DNA of 64,000 bases from Terrabacter sp. MAHUQ-38 (GCF_014518425.1 NZ_JACVCU010000001.1:992001-1056000), one strand, 5' to 3'. Counted from the stretch's first letter, positions 16,403 through 25,485 are shown. Program-made: numbers and translations. Notes: generated by a model from the letters alone, not told the origin.

Positions 16403-18736
16403 TCAGGCGGGGTTCGTCACCGACACCGTGAGGTCGGTGCCGGCGTCACCCGTCACCGTGACCTTCACGCCGTGTCCGGCGACCTTCACGCTGTTCTGCG
16501 GGTTGGTGCTGCTCCAGTAGGCGTCCTTCTCGGTGTCGTCGAACGTCGGCATACCGGCCGTCGACGGTGCGCACGCCGCGACGGTCTCGACCGTCTGCGA
16601 CTTGCCCTTGCCCGAGAGCACCTGCTTGTGCAGGCACGTGGCGTCGGTCGCCTCGAGGCCGAAGGTCGCGTCGAACGGCTGGCGCCGGTTGCTCGGAGCC
16701 GACCCGTCGGGATACGTGAACTTCGCGGGGCGCGCGTCGACCGGCAGGGCGAGACCGCTGCCCGGGTGCACCGACGTGTTGTTGTCCTCGACCGAGTGGT
16801 CGACGTACCAGACGAGCATGCCGTTCTGGAAACGGAAGAACTCCACCCAGTCGGGGCGCGTGTACGCCTCGCTGAACTGGTACGGGCCCTGGGCCAGCGT
16901 CTGGTCGTAGCCGACGTACTCGCGGTTCTCGAGCAGGTAGTAGTTCTCGAACGAGCCGGTCTCGGTGCCGGTGCTGATCTTCCACAGGCCGGTGGCGCTC
17001 CAGCCGTCGGCGCCCGACTCGACGTCGTCGGTCAGCAGCGTCGTGCCGCCCGACCTGACCACGATGTCGTCGATGAAGGCTCCGGCGAGATGCACCCCGC
17101 CGTCGGTCTGGTAGCGCAGACGGAACATCGACGGACCGTTCGCGGCGTACGACCAGCGCAACGACGTCCACTTCCCGGAGGAGTCGCCGTCGACGGCCTG
17201 ACCGGCCCGGTGCCACGTGGCGCCCTTGTCGAGCGAGTACTCGGCGTAGAGGTAGTCGAAGCCGGCCTCGATCTCGTACCACGCCTTGGCCTGGACGGTG
17301 ACCCGGCCGGCCGACGGCACCGAGCGCGTCAGCGTCTCGTTGAGGTCGTCCGCGCTTCCCGTCCACCAGGAGTGCGTGCCCGACACCGGTGTCGTGTAGG
17401 CCTTCTCGACGGTCTTCGCCGGAAGGTCCACCTTGACGGCCTGGTCCTTGCCGTCGACGTGCAGCTGCGCCGGGTTCAGCGTGTAGCTGCCCGAACCGCC
17501 GGCGGCAACCGTGGAGTGGTCGAGCCAGCCGAGGAAGAGCTTCTCCTCCGGCCCCATGAGGCCCGGGGTCGTGCCGATGCCCTCGTTGGCGGCGGCGCCG
17601 TGACCCAGCCACGAGCCCGAGCTCATGAGCGTCCAGAACGCCGTGCCGTTCTCACCGCCCGCCGTGTCGTAGTAGTCGGGCAGGCCGAGGTCGTGTCCGA
17701 ACTCGTGCGAGAAGACGCCGAGGCCGCCGTTCTCCGGCTCGGTCGTGTAGTCGCCGAACCAGTACTTCGACTGGCCGATGCGGCTGCCACCCATGAAGTT
17801 GTCCTTGCCGTCGAGGACCGGGCCGGTGAGGCCGAAGTCGTCGCCGTTGACGTACCAGCGGTGCGACCAGATGGCGTCCTCGCCCTGCGCGCCGCCACCG
17901 GCGTCCTCGCCCTGGCCCGCGTGCACCGCCTGGAAGTGGTCGATGTAGCCGTCGGCCTCGTCGAAGTTGCCGTCGTGGTCCCAGTCGTAGCGGTCCCAGA
18001 CGTCGAACTGCGCGAGGTACGCGTCGATCTCGGCGGGGGTCTTGCCGGCCGCGACCTGCGAGTCGTACCAGGCGTTGCCCGTGTCGGAGATGAACTGCCA
18101 TGAGCCGCCGAAGTCCTCGACGGCGTTGTCGCCGTAGTAGGACTCGTTGTAGGGCACCTTGACCCAGTCGGAGACGGTGTTGACGACGGAGTACTGCCCG
18201 TTCGAGAGGGCCTCGTAGTAGCCCTTCATCGACTCGCCGGCGCCGTTGAAGAGGCCCTCGTAGTACGCCGTGTCGTAGTCGGGTGCCCAGGTCGTCGAGT
18301 TGTCCTTGGTGCGGTCCGGCTTCGGGATCTCGTTGTGCAGCGGCCCGGGGACGGTCCCGAACCGACCCGCGCTCTGGTCGCCGAACTCGCTGAGGATGGT
18401 GAAGATCTTGTCGGTCTTCACGGTCTCGACCTCGACCGACTTGCCGTCGGCGAGCTCGACGACACCGTCGGAGCTCACGGAGGCCTGACCCTTCGACACG
18501 AGGTCGATGGCGGCCTTGCGCTGGGCGACCCAGGTCTTCGTCAGGGGCCCGGGGCGGTTGTCGGGCCGCGCGCTCCTGCCCGTTCCGCTCGCTGCGGCGG
18601 CGGTGGTGACGGCGCCGGCGGCGCTCGGTGCCGCCGGCGCTGCGGCGGTGGTGACGGCGCCTGCCGGTCCGGCTGCGGCCGCAATGACTGCGGCGACGGC
18701 CGATCCGACGAGCGCCGTGGTGGCAGCTCTGTTCAC
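16403..18736 (-). CDS. Secreted immune-inhibitor-A-type metalloprotease (peptidase M6)
   Basis: A 777-residue secreted zinc protease. An N-terminal signal peptide (residues 1-28, ending near AGPAGA) is followed by an Ala/Thr-rich linker and pro-region. The zinc motif HEFGHDLGLPD begins at His344 with catalytic Glu345, in the M6 family form, and the Met-turn-like region SSGSW follows. The C-terminal half (about 470-777) holds beta-sandwich segments typical of InhA and a final small beta domain. GTG 18736 is preferred over the longer frame because it starts directly at the signal peptide and has GGAAGGA upstream. Its likely role is extracellular protein degradation. Confidence 0.9.
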   Translation of the reverse strand: MNRAATTALVGSAVAAVIAAAAGPAGAVTTAAAPAAPSAAGAVTTAAAASGTGRSARPDNRPGPLTKTWVAQRKAAIDLVSKGQASVSSDGVVELADGKSVEVETVKTDKIFTILSEFGDQSAGRFGTVPGPLHNEIPKPDRTKDNSTTWAPDYDTAYYEGLFNGAGESMKGYYEALSNGQYSVVNTVSDWVKVPYNESYYGDNAVEDFGGSWQFISDTGNAWYDSQVAAGKTPAEIDAYLAQFDVWDRYDWDHDGNFDEADGYIDHFQAVHAGQGEDAGGGAQGEDAIWSHRWYVNGDDFGLTGPVLDGKDNFMGGSRIGQSKYWFGDYTTEPENGGLGVFSHEFGHDLGLPDYYDTAGGENGTAFWTLMSSGSWLGHGAAANEGIGTTPGLMGPEEKLFLGWLDHSTVAAGGSGSYTLNPAQLHVDGKDQAVKVDLPAKTVEKAYTTPVSGTHSWWTGSADDLNETLTRSVPSAGRVTVQAKAWYEIEAGFDYLYAEYSLDKGATWHRAGQAVDGDSSGKWTSLRWSYAANGPSMFRLRYQTDGGVHLAGAFIDDIVVRSGGTTLLTDDVESGADGWSATGLWKISTGTETGSFENYYLLENREYVGYDQTLAQGPYQFSEAYTRPDWVEFFRFQNGMLVWYVDHSVEDNNTSVHPGSGLALPVDARPAKFTYPDGSAPSNRRQPFDATFGLEATDATCLHKQVLSGKGKSQTVETVAACAPSTAGMPTFDDTEKDAYWSSTNPQNSVKVAGHGVKVTVTGDAGTDLTVSVTNPA

Positions 18737-18913
18737 GATGGTCCTTCCATGCGAATCAGGGGGCCGGTCGGCCTCTCCTCCCCCGAGAAGGGTCCGGTCC
18801 GTCGCACCTGTCCTGACGAGGGGCCAGTCGCGAGTCTTGCACCCGTTCGGGCCTCGTTGGGGCTTTCGGGGGTCCGAATCTGGACGGGCACCGGAGAATC
18901 TGCGGCAGGTCGC

Positions 18914-18919
18914 TAGGTT
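18914..18919 (+). promoter_or_regulatory. -10 box TAGGTT of a leaderless promoter (IMPase-family gene)
   Basis: TAGGTT ends exactly 7 bases before GTG 18926, and no Shine-Dalgarno sequence is seen. It sets the start of the phosphatase gene. Confidence 0.55.
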
Positions 18920-18925
18920 GGGGCG

Positions 18926-19726
18926 GTGCAGACGGACGAGGTGCTGGGCCTCCTGAAGGACGTGGCCGACGAGGTCATCAACCCGCGCTTCCGGGCTCTC
19001 GCCGCGGGCGAGATCCACGAGAAGCGCCCCGGCGACCTCGTCACCGACGCGGACCGCGAGGCCGAGGTCCTCATCACCGCGGCGATCAACGCGGCCCACC
19101 CCGAGGCGGTCGTGCTCGGCGAAGAGGCCTTCGCCACCGACCCCGACCTCCTGACGCGCTACGCCGCCGCCGACCACGCGTTCACCGTGGACCCCGTCGA
19201 CGGCACGAAGAACTTCGTCCACGGTTCGAAGGACCACGCGGTCATGGTGAGCGAGACCCGCGACGGCGAGGCGGTCCGGGCGTGGATCTGGCAGCCGCAG
19301 CACGAGCTCGCCTACGTCGCCGAGCGCGGCGCCGGCACCTACCGCCACGACGCCGAGGGGTCGCGCCGGCTGACCGTCCCCGCACCGCCCAGCGGCGGCC
19401 TCCGGGGTCGCACCTCACGCCGCGCCTGGATCGGCCAGGCGCTCGAGGGCCTGGAGCCGATGGCACTGACGTGGGTGTCGTGCGGCATCGACTACCCCAA
19501 GCTCGTCGAGGGTGCGGCCGACTACATCCTCTACGCGCGCGCTGCCCCGTGGGACCACGTGCCCGGTTCGCTCCTGCTCGCCGAGGCCGGTGGCGCGCTG
19601 GGCACGACTGCGGGGCAGGCCTACTCGCCGCGCGACCTCGCGCCGCCCGGGCTCGTCGCCGCCGGCAGCCACACGGCATACGAGCAGGTATGCCGTGCGC
19701 TCGCCTCGAGCGCCCACCTTCGCTGA
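18926..19726 (+). CDS. Inositol monophosphatase-family phosphatase
   Basis: A 266-residue Mg-dependent phosphatase. The metal site GEEA (near residue 69), DPVDGT (residues 89-94) and the C-terminal WDHVPGSLLLAEAGG are all present, the last being the IMPase WDxAAG site with an altered centre (V-P-G). Actinobacterial members include inositol-1-phosphatase, histidinol-phosphatase (HisN) and 3'-phosphoadenosine phosphatases. Without a linked pathway I cannot choose. The last codons hold an inverted pair of the CGGCATAC word (19672-19697). Confidence 0.88.
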   Translation: MQTDEVLGLLKDVADEVINPRFRALAAGEIHEKRPGDLVTDADREAEVLITAAINAAHPEAVVLGEEAFATDPDLLTRYAAADHAFTVDPVDGTKNFVHGSKDHAVMVSETRDGEAVRAWIWQPQHELAYVAERGAGTYRHDAEGSRRLTVPAPPSGGLRGRTSRRAWIGQALEGLEPMALTWVSCGIDYPKLVEGAADYILYARAAPWDHVPGSLLLAEAGGALGTTAGQAYSPRDLAPPGLVAAGSHTAYEQVCRALASSAHLR

Positions 19727-19742
19727 GCGCCCTGGTGCAGCA

Positions 19743-20945
19743 ATGAGGTCCGCGGGTGCGGCCGGCCCGTCCACCGCGCACACGGTGCTCGCCGGGGTCG
19801 TGTGCGGGCTGGTCGGCTTCACGAGCTCCTTCGCGGTCGTCCTGACGGGTCTCCAGGCGGTCGGCGCCAGCCCGGAGCAGGCCGCGTCGGGCCTCCTCGT
19901 GCTGTGCGTGACGATGGGCCTCGGTTGCGTGCTGTTCTCGTGGCGGCTGCGGATGCCGGTCACGATGGCCTGGTCGACACCGGGTGCGGCCCTGCTCGCG
20001 GCCGCCACCGTGCCGGCGGGTGGATTCGCCTCTGCCGTAGGCGCATTCGTGCTGTGCGGCGTGCTGCTCGCGCTGTGCGGACTGGTGCGACCGCTCGAAC
20101 GGCTCGTCGAGGCGATCCCGACCCCGCTCGCGAGCGCGATGCTCGCCGGCGTGCTGCTGACGCTCTGCGCCGCGCCCTTCCGGGCCGTCGTGGCCGCGCC
20201 CGCCGCGATCGCCCCCGTCATGGTGACGTGGCTCGTGCTCGTCGCGGTCGCCCGCCGCTGGGCCGTCATCGGCGCCCTCGTCGCGGCCGTCGTGGTCATG
20301 GCCGTGCAGGGCGTCTTCGGCCGGCTCGACCTGTCCGCGGCCGCACCGGCGGTCGTGCCGGTCGCCCCGGTGTGGGACGTCACGACTCTCGTCGCGATCG
20401 GGCTGCCGCTGTTCGTCGTCACGATGACGAGCCAGAACATCCCCGGCATGGCGGTGCTGGCGTCGTTCGGTTACCGGCCCGGCATCCGGGGGCCGCTGCT
20501 CTACACGGGCGGCGCGACCGTGGCCGGAGCGTTCGGGGGCGCGCACGCGGTCAACCTCGCCGCCATCTCCGCGGCCCTCGCAGCCGGGCCCGAGGCACAC
20601 CCGGACCGCGGCCGTCGGTGGGTCGCCGGCGTCTCGTGCGGCGTCACCTACCTCGCGTTCGGGCCTCTCGCAGGTCTCGTCACGGCCGTGGCTCGCTCGG
20701 CACCCGACGGCCTCATCGAGACGATCGCGGGGCTGGCGCTGCTCGGCACGTTCGCCGCTTCAGCGGCCGCGGCACTCGCCGACACACACGCCCGCGAGGC
20801 CGGTGCGGTCACGCTCATCGTCGCCGCGTCCGGTGTCACGGTCGCCGGCGTGGGCGCGGCCTTCTGGGGCCTGCTCGCCGGCGTCGTCGTCCTCGTGTCC
20901 CTGCGCCTCGCCAGGACCCGCCGCCTCCCTCGCCCCACCCCCTGA
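19743..20945 (+). CDS. Benzoate/H+ symporter family transporter (BenE)
   Basis: A 400-residue inner-membrane protein with 11-12 helices. The pattern matches BenE: GFTSSFAVVLTGLQAVGASPEQAASG near the N-terminus (quoted in part: GFTSSFAVVL), RMPVTMAWSTPGAALL, and NIPGMAVLASFGYRP in the middle. BenE imports benzoate with protons, but no benzoate catabolic genes are nearby, so the substrate may differ. It starts 16 bases after the phosphatase stop, with only a weak ribosome site. Confidence 0.85.
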   Translation: MRSAGAAGPSTAHTVLAGVVCGLVGFTSSFAVVLTGLQAVGASPEQAASGLLVLCVTMGLGCVLFSWRLRMPVTMAWSTPGAALLAAATVPAGGFASAVGAFVLCGVLLALCGLVRPLERLVEAIPTPLASAMLAGVLLTLCAAPFRAVVAAPAAIAPVMVTWLVLVAVARRWAVIGALVAAVVVMAVQGVFGRLDLSAAAPAVVPVAPVWDVTTLVAIGLPLFVVTMTSQNIPGMAVLASFGYRPGIRGPLLYTGGATVAGAFGGAHAVNLAAISAALAAGPEAHPDRGRRWVAGVSCGVTYLAFGPLAGLVTAVARSAPDGLIETIAGLALLGTFAASAAAALADTHAREAGAVTLIVAASGVTVAGVGAAFWGLLAGVVVLVSLRLARTRRLPRPTP

Positions 20946-20953
20946 CGGCCCAC

Positions 20954-21057
20954 GTTTCGCGCGCTCATGATCCGAGCGCGCGATGTGGACGTCGAGCGCG
21001 CGACATCTCACGCGCCTGGAGCCTGTTTCGCGCGCTCCACGGATGAGCGCGCGAAAC
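20954..21057. repeat. Cluster of four TCGCGCGCTC/GAGCGCGCGA words with terminator hairpin
   Basis: The 10-mer TCGCGCGCTC occurs at 20957 and 21028, and its complement GAGCGCGCGA at 20974, 20994 and 21045. The last pair makes a perfect 13-bp stem (21025-21037 with 21045-21057) around a 7-base loop. It fills the gap between two convergent genes, so it probably acts as a bidirectional terminator. The extra copies look like a short interspersed repeat. Confidence 0.7.
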
Positions 21058-21121
21058 GGGGAAGCCGGCGGGGGTGGGGCAGGCAGGCCCCGGGCGGGGG
21101 TGGGGGAGGCGTCGAGCGGGG

Positions 21122-21754
21122 TCAGGCCTCGGCGGTCTCGGGGGAGGACTTCTTCGAGGCGGCAGCGCGGGCGGGCGCGGTCTTGGCCGCCTTCCTCGCC
21201 GCGCGCGCGGCCTTCTTCGCGGTCGGCGACGCCTTCGTCGTGCGCTTCCCCTCGACGTAGCCCTCGGGGTCCTTGTCACGCGGCGTGATGCCGTCGGCCC
21301 ACCGCAGGGCTTCGTAGCGCAGGAACTGCAGCGCGATCTCGTGGCGCAGCTCGAGGCTCGCGCGCTGGCGGAAGTCGGCGAGGTCCTGCCGCTCCTCCTC
21401 GCCCATGTGGTCGCTGTTGTGCACGTTCGCGTCGACGACGGCCGTCCACCAGGCGTCCGACCCGGTCCGGCAGCGACCCACCCTGCGCACCGCCTTGCGG
21501 ATGTCGTTGTGGTCCTTGACGGCGTCCTCGACCTCCTCGTCGACCGACTCGGCGTCGGCGCCGCCCGTCCCGAGCCGCAGCAGCTCGGGGTAGAAGTAGC
21601 GCTCCTCGGCCTCGGCGTGGACCTCGAGGAGGATCTCGAGCCGCTTCCAGATCGCAGCCAGCCCCTCGTCGTCGTCGCGCGGCCACTCCTCGAGCATCGC
21701 GAACATCCGTCGCTGCTCGTCGTGCTGGCGAAGGATGACGTCGGTGATGTCCAC
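21122..21754 (-). CDS. Hemerythrin HHE-domain protein with basic histone-like tail
   Basis: A 210-residue protein. Residues 5-130 form a hemerythrin-type four-helix bundle, with candidate iron ligands in LRQHDEQ, VHAEAEERYFYPE, KDHNDIRK and NVHNSDHMGEEE. Such proteins bind O2, NO or act in iron or redox sensing. Residues 170-210 are an Ala/Lys/Pro-rich tail (KKAARAARKAAKTAP) resembling histone H1-like tails, which suggests binding to DNA or another polyanion. The tail is unusual for the family. Confidence 0.85.
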   Translation of the reverse strand: MDITDVILRQHDEQRRMFAMLEEWPRDDDEGLAAIWKRLEILLEVHAEAEERYFYPELLRLGTGGADAESVDEEVEDAVKDHNDIRKAVRRVGRCRTGSDAWWTAVVDANVHNSDHMGEEERQDLADFRQRASLELRHEIALQFLRYEALRWADGITPRDKDPEGYVEGKRTTKASPTAKKAARAARKAAKTAPARAAASKKSSPETAEA

Positions 21755-21917
21755 GGGTGCCTCTCTGTCGTCGGGCTCGGTCCTGTCCCACTCTGCCCGA
21801 CCCGGACCCGTGCGACCCGAGCGGACGCGCAGCCACGGGCTTCGCCGTTTCGCGTATCAGGCGCGCCGGGTGGTGCCACCGTTGTTCGGGACAGTTCACC
21901 AACAGGGCTGATGAACG

Positions 21918-23348
21918 GTGGGTCTGATGACGAGCAACGATCTGGTCGTGGTGCTTCCCGGCATCACCGGGAGCACCCTCGGCGTCAGGGGTCAGGACGG
22001 GTCACCCCCGAGCGCCAACCTCATCTGGGCGCCGAGCGCCGGTGCGATCTGGAAGCTGCTGACCGGCGGCCGGTCGATCCTCAAGAAGGTGCTGCCCGAG
22101 GGGATCGGCGACGAGCACCCCGGCGACGGCGTGGAGCCGGTCGCGCTCATGCCGGACGTGCATGCGCTGCCGGGGATCTGGACGCCGATCCGCGGCTACG
22201 ACGTGCTCGTCGACGCCCTGGAGAAGCAGGGCTACACGCGCGGCGACGGCGCCAAGCCGGCCACCCTCATCACGTACGCCTACGACTGGCGCCTGTCGAA
22301 CCGCTACAACGGGCAGCGCCTCAAGACCGTCGTCGAGCCGGCGCTCGAGCGGCTGCGCGCACAGGGCGGCGAGTACGCGGACGCCAAGCTGGTCTTCGTC
22401 TGCCACTCCATGGGTGGGCTGGTCGCCCGCTGGTACATCGAGAAGTGCGGCGGCGCCGAGGTGACCCGCAAGCTCATCACGCTCGGCACCCCGTGGCGGG
22501 GCGCGACCGACGCCCTCGAGCAGCTGGTCAACGGCGTCAAGAAGGGCATCGGTCCGCTCTCCATCGACCTGACGGAGTTCTCACGCAGCATGCCGTCGCT
22601 CTTCCAGCTGCTCCCGGAGTACGCGTGCATCGGCACGTCGAACGGGTGGGCCAAGACGACGGAGGTGTCGGTCCCCAACGTCAGCACCGCGATGGTGGCG
22701 GACGCGATGGCCTTCCACACCGACCTCCAGGCCGCCGAGTCGGCGCGGGCGGCGAGCCGGACGATGTCGCACATGGTCGTCGGCATCCGGCAGCCGAGCC
22801 AGACGACCGTGACGTTGCAGGGCGGACGGGCGGTGACCTCGCAGACGTTCGGCCCGGACAACGACTACGGCGACGGCACCGTCTCGCTGACCGGTGCGGT
22901 CGGTCTCGGCGAGAGCCTCGACACCAACCTCGCCGTGCGGGTGCCCGAGCAGCACACGAACCTGCAGTGCAACCAGTTCGTCCTCGACCAGGTGCAGGAG
23001 ATCCTCACCGCGCAGCCGATCCGGCGCCGCGACATCAGGGACACCAACGTCCGCGCCGTGGTGCCCGACCTGATCACGACAGGGCAGGCCCTCAAGGTGA
23101 GCTTCGACCTCGAGTCCGACAACGCCGACGCCGACCCGCCGCGCAAGGCCGTCACCGTGACGGTGCGCAGCGCCAAGGGCAAGGTCCTCGCCAAGGCCGA
23201 GCCGGCGCTGCGCCGCGGGCACGGCGTCGCCACCTTCGCCGACCTCCCGGCCGGCACGCACTCGGTCGTCGTCGCGGGCACCGAGAGGTCCTCGACCGTG
23301 CGACCCGTCACCTCGACGACGGTCGTCTGGCCGAAGCCGACACGCTGA
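21918..23348 (+). CDS. Alpha/beta-hydrolase lipase/acyltransferase (LCAT/PGAP1-like)
   Basis: A 476-residue cytoplasmic-looking protein, no signal peptide. The N-terminal VVVLPGITGSTL is the usual LCAT-family opening; the nucleophile elbow is CHSMGG (about residue 160), followed by LITLGTPWRGA. The acid and His are probably in DNDYGDGTVS and PEQHTNLQ, around 310-350. Residues 370-476 look like a beta-sandwich (RSAKGKVLAKAEPALRRG). It is followed after 35 bases by an unknown 258-residue protein, so the pair may work together. GTG 21918 and ATG 21927 are both possible starts. Confidence 0.8.
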   Translation: MGLMTSNDLVVVLPGITGSTLGVRGQDGSPPSANLIWAPSAGAIWKLLTGGRSILKKVLPEGIGDEHPGDGVEPVALMPDVHALPGIWTPIRGYDVLVDALEKQGYTRGDGAKPATLITYAYDWRLSNRYNGQRLKTVVEPALERLRAQGGEYADAKLVFVCHSMGGLVARWYIEKCGGAEVTRKLITLGTPWRGATDALEQLVNGVKKGIGPLSIDLTEFSRSMPSLFQLLPEYACIGTSNGWAKTTEVSVPNVSTAMVADAMAFHTDLQAAESARAASRTMSHMVVGIRQPSQTTVTLQGGRAVTSQTFGPDNDYGDGTVSLTGAVGLGESLDTNLAVRVPEQHTNLQCNQFVLDQVQEILTAQPIRRRDIRDTNVRAVVPDLITTGQALKVSFDLESDNADADPPRKAVTVTVRSAKGKVLAKAEPALRRGHGVATFADLPAGTHSVVVAGTERSSTVRPVTSTTVVWPKPTR

Positions 23349-23383
23349 GCGCTGACCGGACACTGCACGGAAGGGAGTACGAC

Positions 23384-24160
23384 ATGGCCGAGGAACTGTC
23401 GAAGGCGCTCCAAGCCATCCGCGACATCGACATCGACGTGCCCGACGTCTGGCAGGAGCGGGGCCTCGAGGGCGTCGGCGACGAGGCCCCCGAGCTCGAC
23501 GCGACGAAGCCGCAGGCTGCGGTGGTCGACTCCGACGTCGTCGCATTCCCCGAGGGCGTGTCGGCGCAGGTGCGCAATGCCGTCAGCGACTGGATGTTGT
23601 TCGCCCAGCGGGCCGCGACCAAGAAGCACCCGAAGGGCACGGACTCCGCGCAGTGGGCGGACGAGTACCTCGACGTGATGCTCGCGACGGGCTGGAGCCT
23701 GCGCGAGAGCGCGTCCGCGTGGTCGGAGGAGAGCGTGTCCGGCTCGGTCGTGCACCAGAAGATCCTCGACGTCATCGCCGTCGTGCTCGGGCCGGTGCCG
23801 GCAGCGCTCGCGATCGTGACGGCCGCGCTGAGCTCGCTGCAGGCCATGAACGAGGACTCGAAGTGGATCACGCTGTTCGACCGACGCGGCAAGAGCGCGA
23901 CGAGCGTCGGCTTCTCCGTCGCGAACGTCGAGGCGGAGAGCGACGGCGCCGCGGCCCTGCGGTCGGTCGACTTCCGCATCGAGGCCAGCAAGACCCTGAC
24001 GCAGGTGCTCTTCTTCAAGTTCACCCACCAGGAGGCCAGCATGTTCAGGCGGGGCGTCGTGCTGGCCATCTCGGCGAGGAACCTCGAGAGGCTGGGACCG
24101 AAGATCGCCGAGCGGGTCGCCGAGATGGCCGAGGACTCGATCGCCGGCTACGACCTCTGA
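23384..24160 (+). CDS. Unknown protein paired with the lipase gene
   Basis: A 258-residue protein with GGAAGGGAG before the ATG. The N-terminal half is acidic and helical; residues 120-150 hold one hydrophobic stretch (DVIAVVLGPVPAALAIVTAALSS, quoted in part: VVLGPVPAALAIV). The C-terminal half has beta-strand-like SVGFSVANVEAE and FRIEASKTLTQVLFFKF followed by helices. I recognise no family. Its position 35 bases after a lipase-like gene suggests an effector/partner or lipase/regulator arrangement. The central hydrophobic segment could insert in a membrane. Confidence 0.65.
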   Translation: MAEELSKALQAIRDIDIDVPDVWQERGLEGVGDEAPELDATKPQAAVVDSDVVAFPEGVSAQVRNAVSDWMLFAQRAATKKHPKGTDSAQWADEYLDVMLATGWSLRESASAWSEESVSGSVVHQKILDVIAVVLGPVPAALAIVTAALSSLQAMNEDSKWITLFDRRGKSATSVGFSVANVEAESDGAAALRSVDFRIEASKTLTQVLFFKFTHQEASMFRRGVVLAISARNLERLGPKIAERVAEMAEDSIAGYDL

Positions 24161-24207
24161 CCGTGGTTGTCTGGAAGGGACCGAGAGCCCGACCAGAGGA
24201 GAAGCCC

Positions 24208-24645
24208 ATGAGTGACCCGTCCCGCACCGCCCCGACCGCACCGAGCCCAGCGACGGCCCCCACCGTGACCTGGGACTGTGTCGCCCTCGACTGCGCCGAC
24301 GCTGCGGGCGTCGCCCAGTTCTACGCCGACCTGCTCGGCGGCACCGTCGAGGCCGACCCCGACGGCGACTGGTTCAACGTCGTCTGGGACGGCCCGCGCA
24401 TCGCGACCCAGCTCGCGCAGAACCACCGATCACCCGACTGGCCGCGCGGGCAGCAGCAGGCACACATCGACTTCGTCGTCGCGGACATCGCCGCCGCGCA
24501 CGAGCGGGTGCTCGCACTCGGCGGCACGGCGCTCGACCCGATGGAGCCGCCGCAGCCGAAGCCGGACCGGGGCTTTCGTGTCTACGCCGACCCTGCCGGC
24601 CACCCGTTCTGCCTCTGCCGCCCGACGAAGGACGCCTGGGACTGA
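24208..24645 (+). CDS. VOC/glyoxalase-like domain protein
   Basis: A 145-residue protein with a single vicinal-oxygen-chelate fold: the typical LDCADAAGVAQFYADLLGG after a 20-residue Pro/Ala-rich lead, HIDFVVADIAAAHERV in the middle, and the C-terminal YADPAGHPFCLCR. This is the actinobacterial glyoxalase-like subgroup of unknown substrate. AGAGGAG precedes ATG 24208. A decayed relative of the same subgroup lies at 56427-56528. Confidence 0.85.
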   Translation: MSDPSRTAPTAPSPATAPTVTWDCVALDCADAAGVAQFYADLLGGTVEADPDGDWFNVVWDGPRIATQLAQNHRSPDWPRGQQQAHIDFVVADIAAAHERVLALGGTALDPMEPPQPKPDRGFRVYADPAGHPFCLCRPTKDAWD

Positions 24646-24687
24646 GCGCCCGCGCCCCATCACCGCAGCCCGACACCCGCGCCGGCG

Positions 24688-25485
24688 TCAGGCTACGACG
24701 AGGCCGATCTGCTCGGCGAGCGCGGCCTCGACCGCAGCGTCGTCGGCGAGCTCCAGCTCCTCCCGCCGGCCGTGCGTCTTCGTGATGAGCCGCTGCCCGC
24801 TCACGGTGACCCGGCCGGTCGGCGTGAGCCGCGACGCCACGCGCTGCCGCGTGAAGTGGCTCTCGGGCGAGGTCTGCTGCCACTCGTTGCGCGGCTCGAA
24901 GTCGGCGAGCGGGTGCGGTTCGGTGGTGAAGACGAACTGGTCGTGCCAGTCGCCGCCCCCGGTCCGCTCGCGGTAGTGCCAGGCGTCACCCCGGCGCACG
25001 AGTCCCACGTCCTTGCCGCGCTCGTCACGCTCGAAGCCGTCGCGCAGCGGCAGCGGTTCGATGAACGCGTCACCGAACCCGACATCTGCGAGCACCGGCT
25101 CGGCCAGGTCGGGGGAGGTGACCACGAGGGCGACGTGGTCGAACTCCGGGGTCAGCCCGCCGCCCGGGAGCGACACGCGCGCGGAGACGAGGTCGACGGC
25201 ATACCCGAGGCTGCGCAGCAGCAGTGCGAAGAGACCGTTGAGCTCGTAGCAGTAGCCGCCGCGTCGCGCGTCGACGACCTTGCGCAGCAAGGACGCCCGG
25301 TCCAGTCGGATCGGGCGACCGAGCGGGATGTCGAGGTTCTCGAAGGGCACGGTCATGAGGTGCGCTCGGTGCAGCGACACGAGCGCACCGAGCGTCGGCG
25401 CCTCGGGCGCAGCGACGCCGAGGCGGGCGAGGTAGGCCGTGGCCTCGGCGTCGGTCAGGGCGTCAGTGGTCGTCGGGGCGTTCAC
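24688..25485 (-). CDS. nat: Arylamine N-acetyltransferase
   Basis: A 265-residue enzyme that transfers acetyl from acetyl-CoA to arylamines and hydrazines. The catalytic triad is Cys79 (GGYCYELN), His117 (FDHVAL) and Asp134 (LADVGFGD), all in family positions. In mycobacteria NAT can acetylate isoniazid and is tied to cholesterol catabolism; nothing here shows its natural substrate. GTG 25485 is preferred to a longer frame because CAGCAT ends exactly 7 bases upstream. Confidence 0.93.
   Translation of the reverse strand: MNAPTTTDALTDAEATAYLARLGVAAPEAPTLGALVSLHRAHLMTVPFENLDIPLGRPIRLDRASLLRKVVDARRGGYCYELNGLFALLLRSLGYAVDLVSARVSLPGGGLTPEFDHVALVVTSPDLAEPVLADVGFGDAFIEPLPLRDGFERDERGKDVGLVRRGDAWHYRERTGGGDWHDQFVFTTEPHPLADFEPRNEWQQTSPESHFTRQRVASRLTPTGRVTVSGQRLITKTHGRREELELADDAAVEAALAEQIGLVVA

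Noticed and set aside
18737-19348. N-terminal extension of the M6 protease frame
   Set aside because: It is antisense to the IMPase-family gene, and the signal peptide begins at GTG 18736 behind a ribosome site.
19743-20945. Aromatic-degradation island around BenE and the dienelactone hydrolase
   Set aside because: The two genes are 10 kb apart with unrelated neighbours and no ring-cleavage genes occur in the window.
21074-23383. Long plus-strand open frame (over 1000 codons) upstream of the 23384 gene
   Set aside because: It runs antisense to hemerythrin and then out of frame through the lipase gene; its composition is Arg/Gly-rich shadow, and the real gene starts at ATG 23384 with a good ribosome site.
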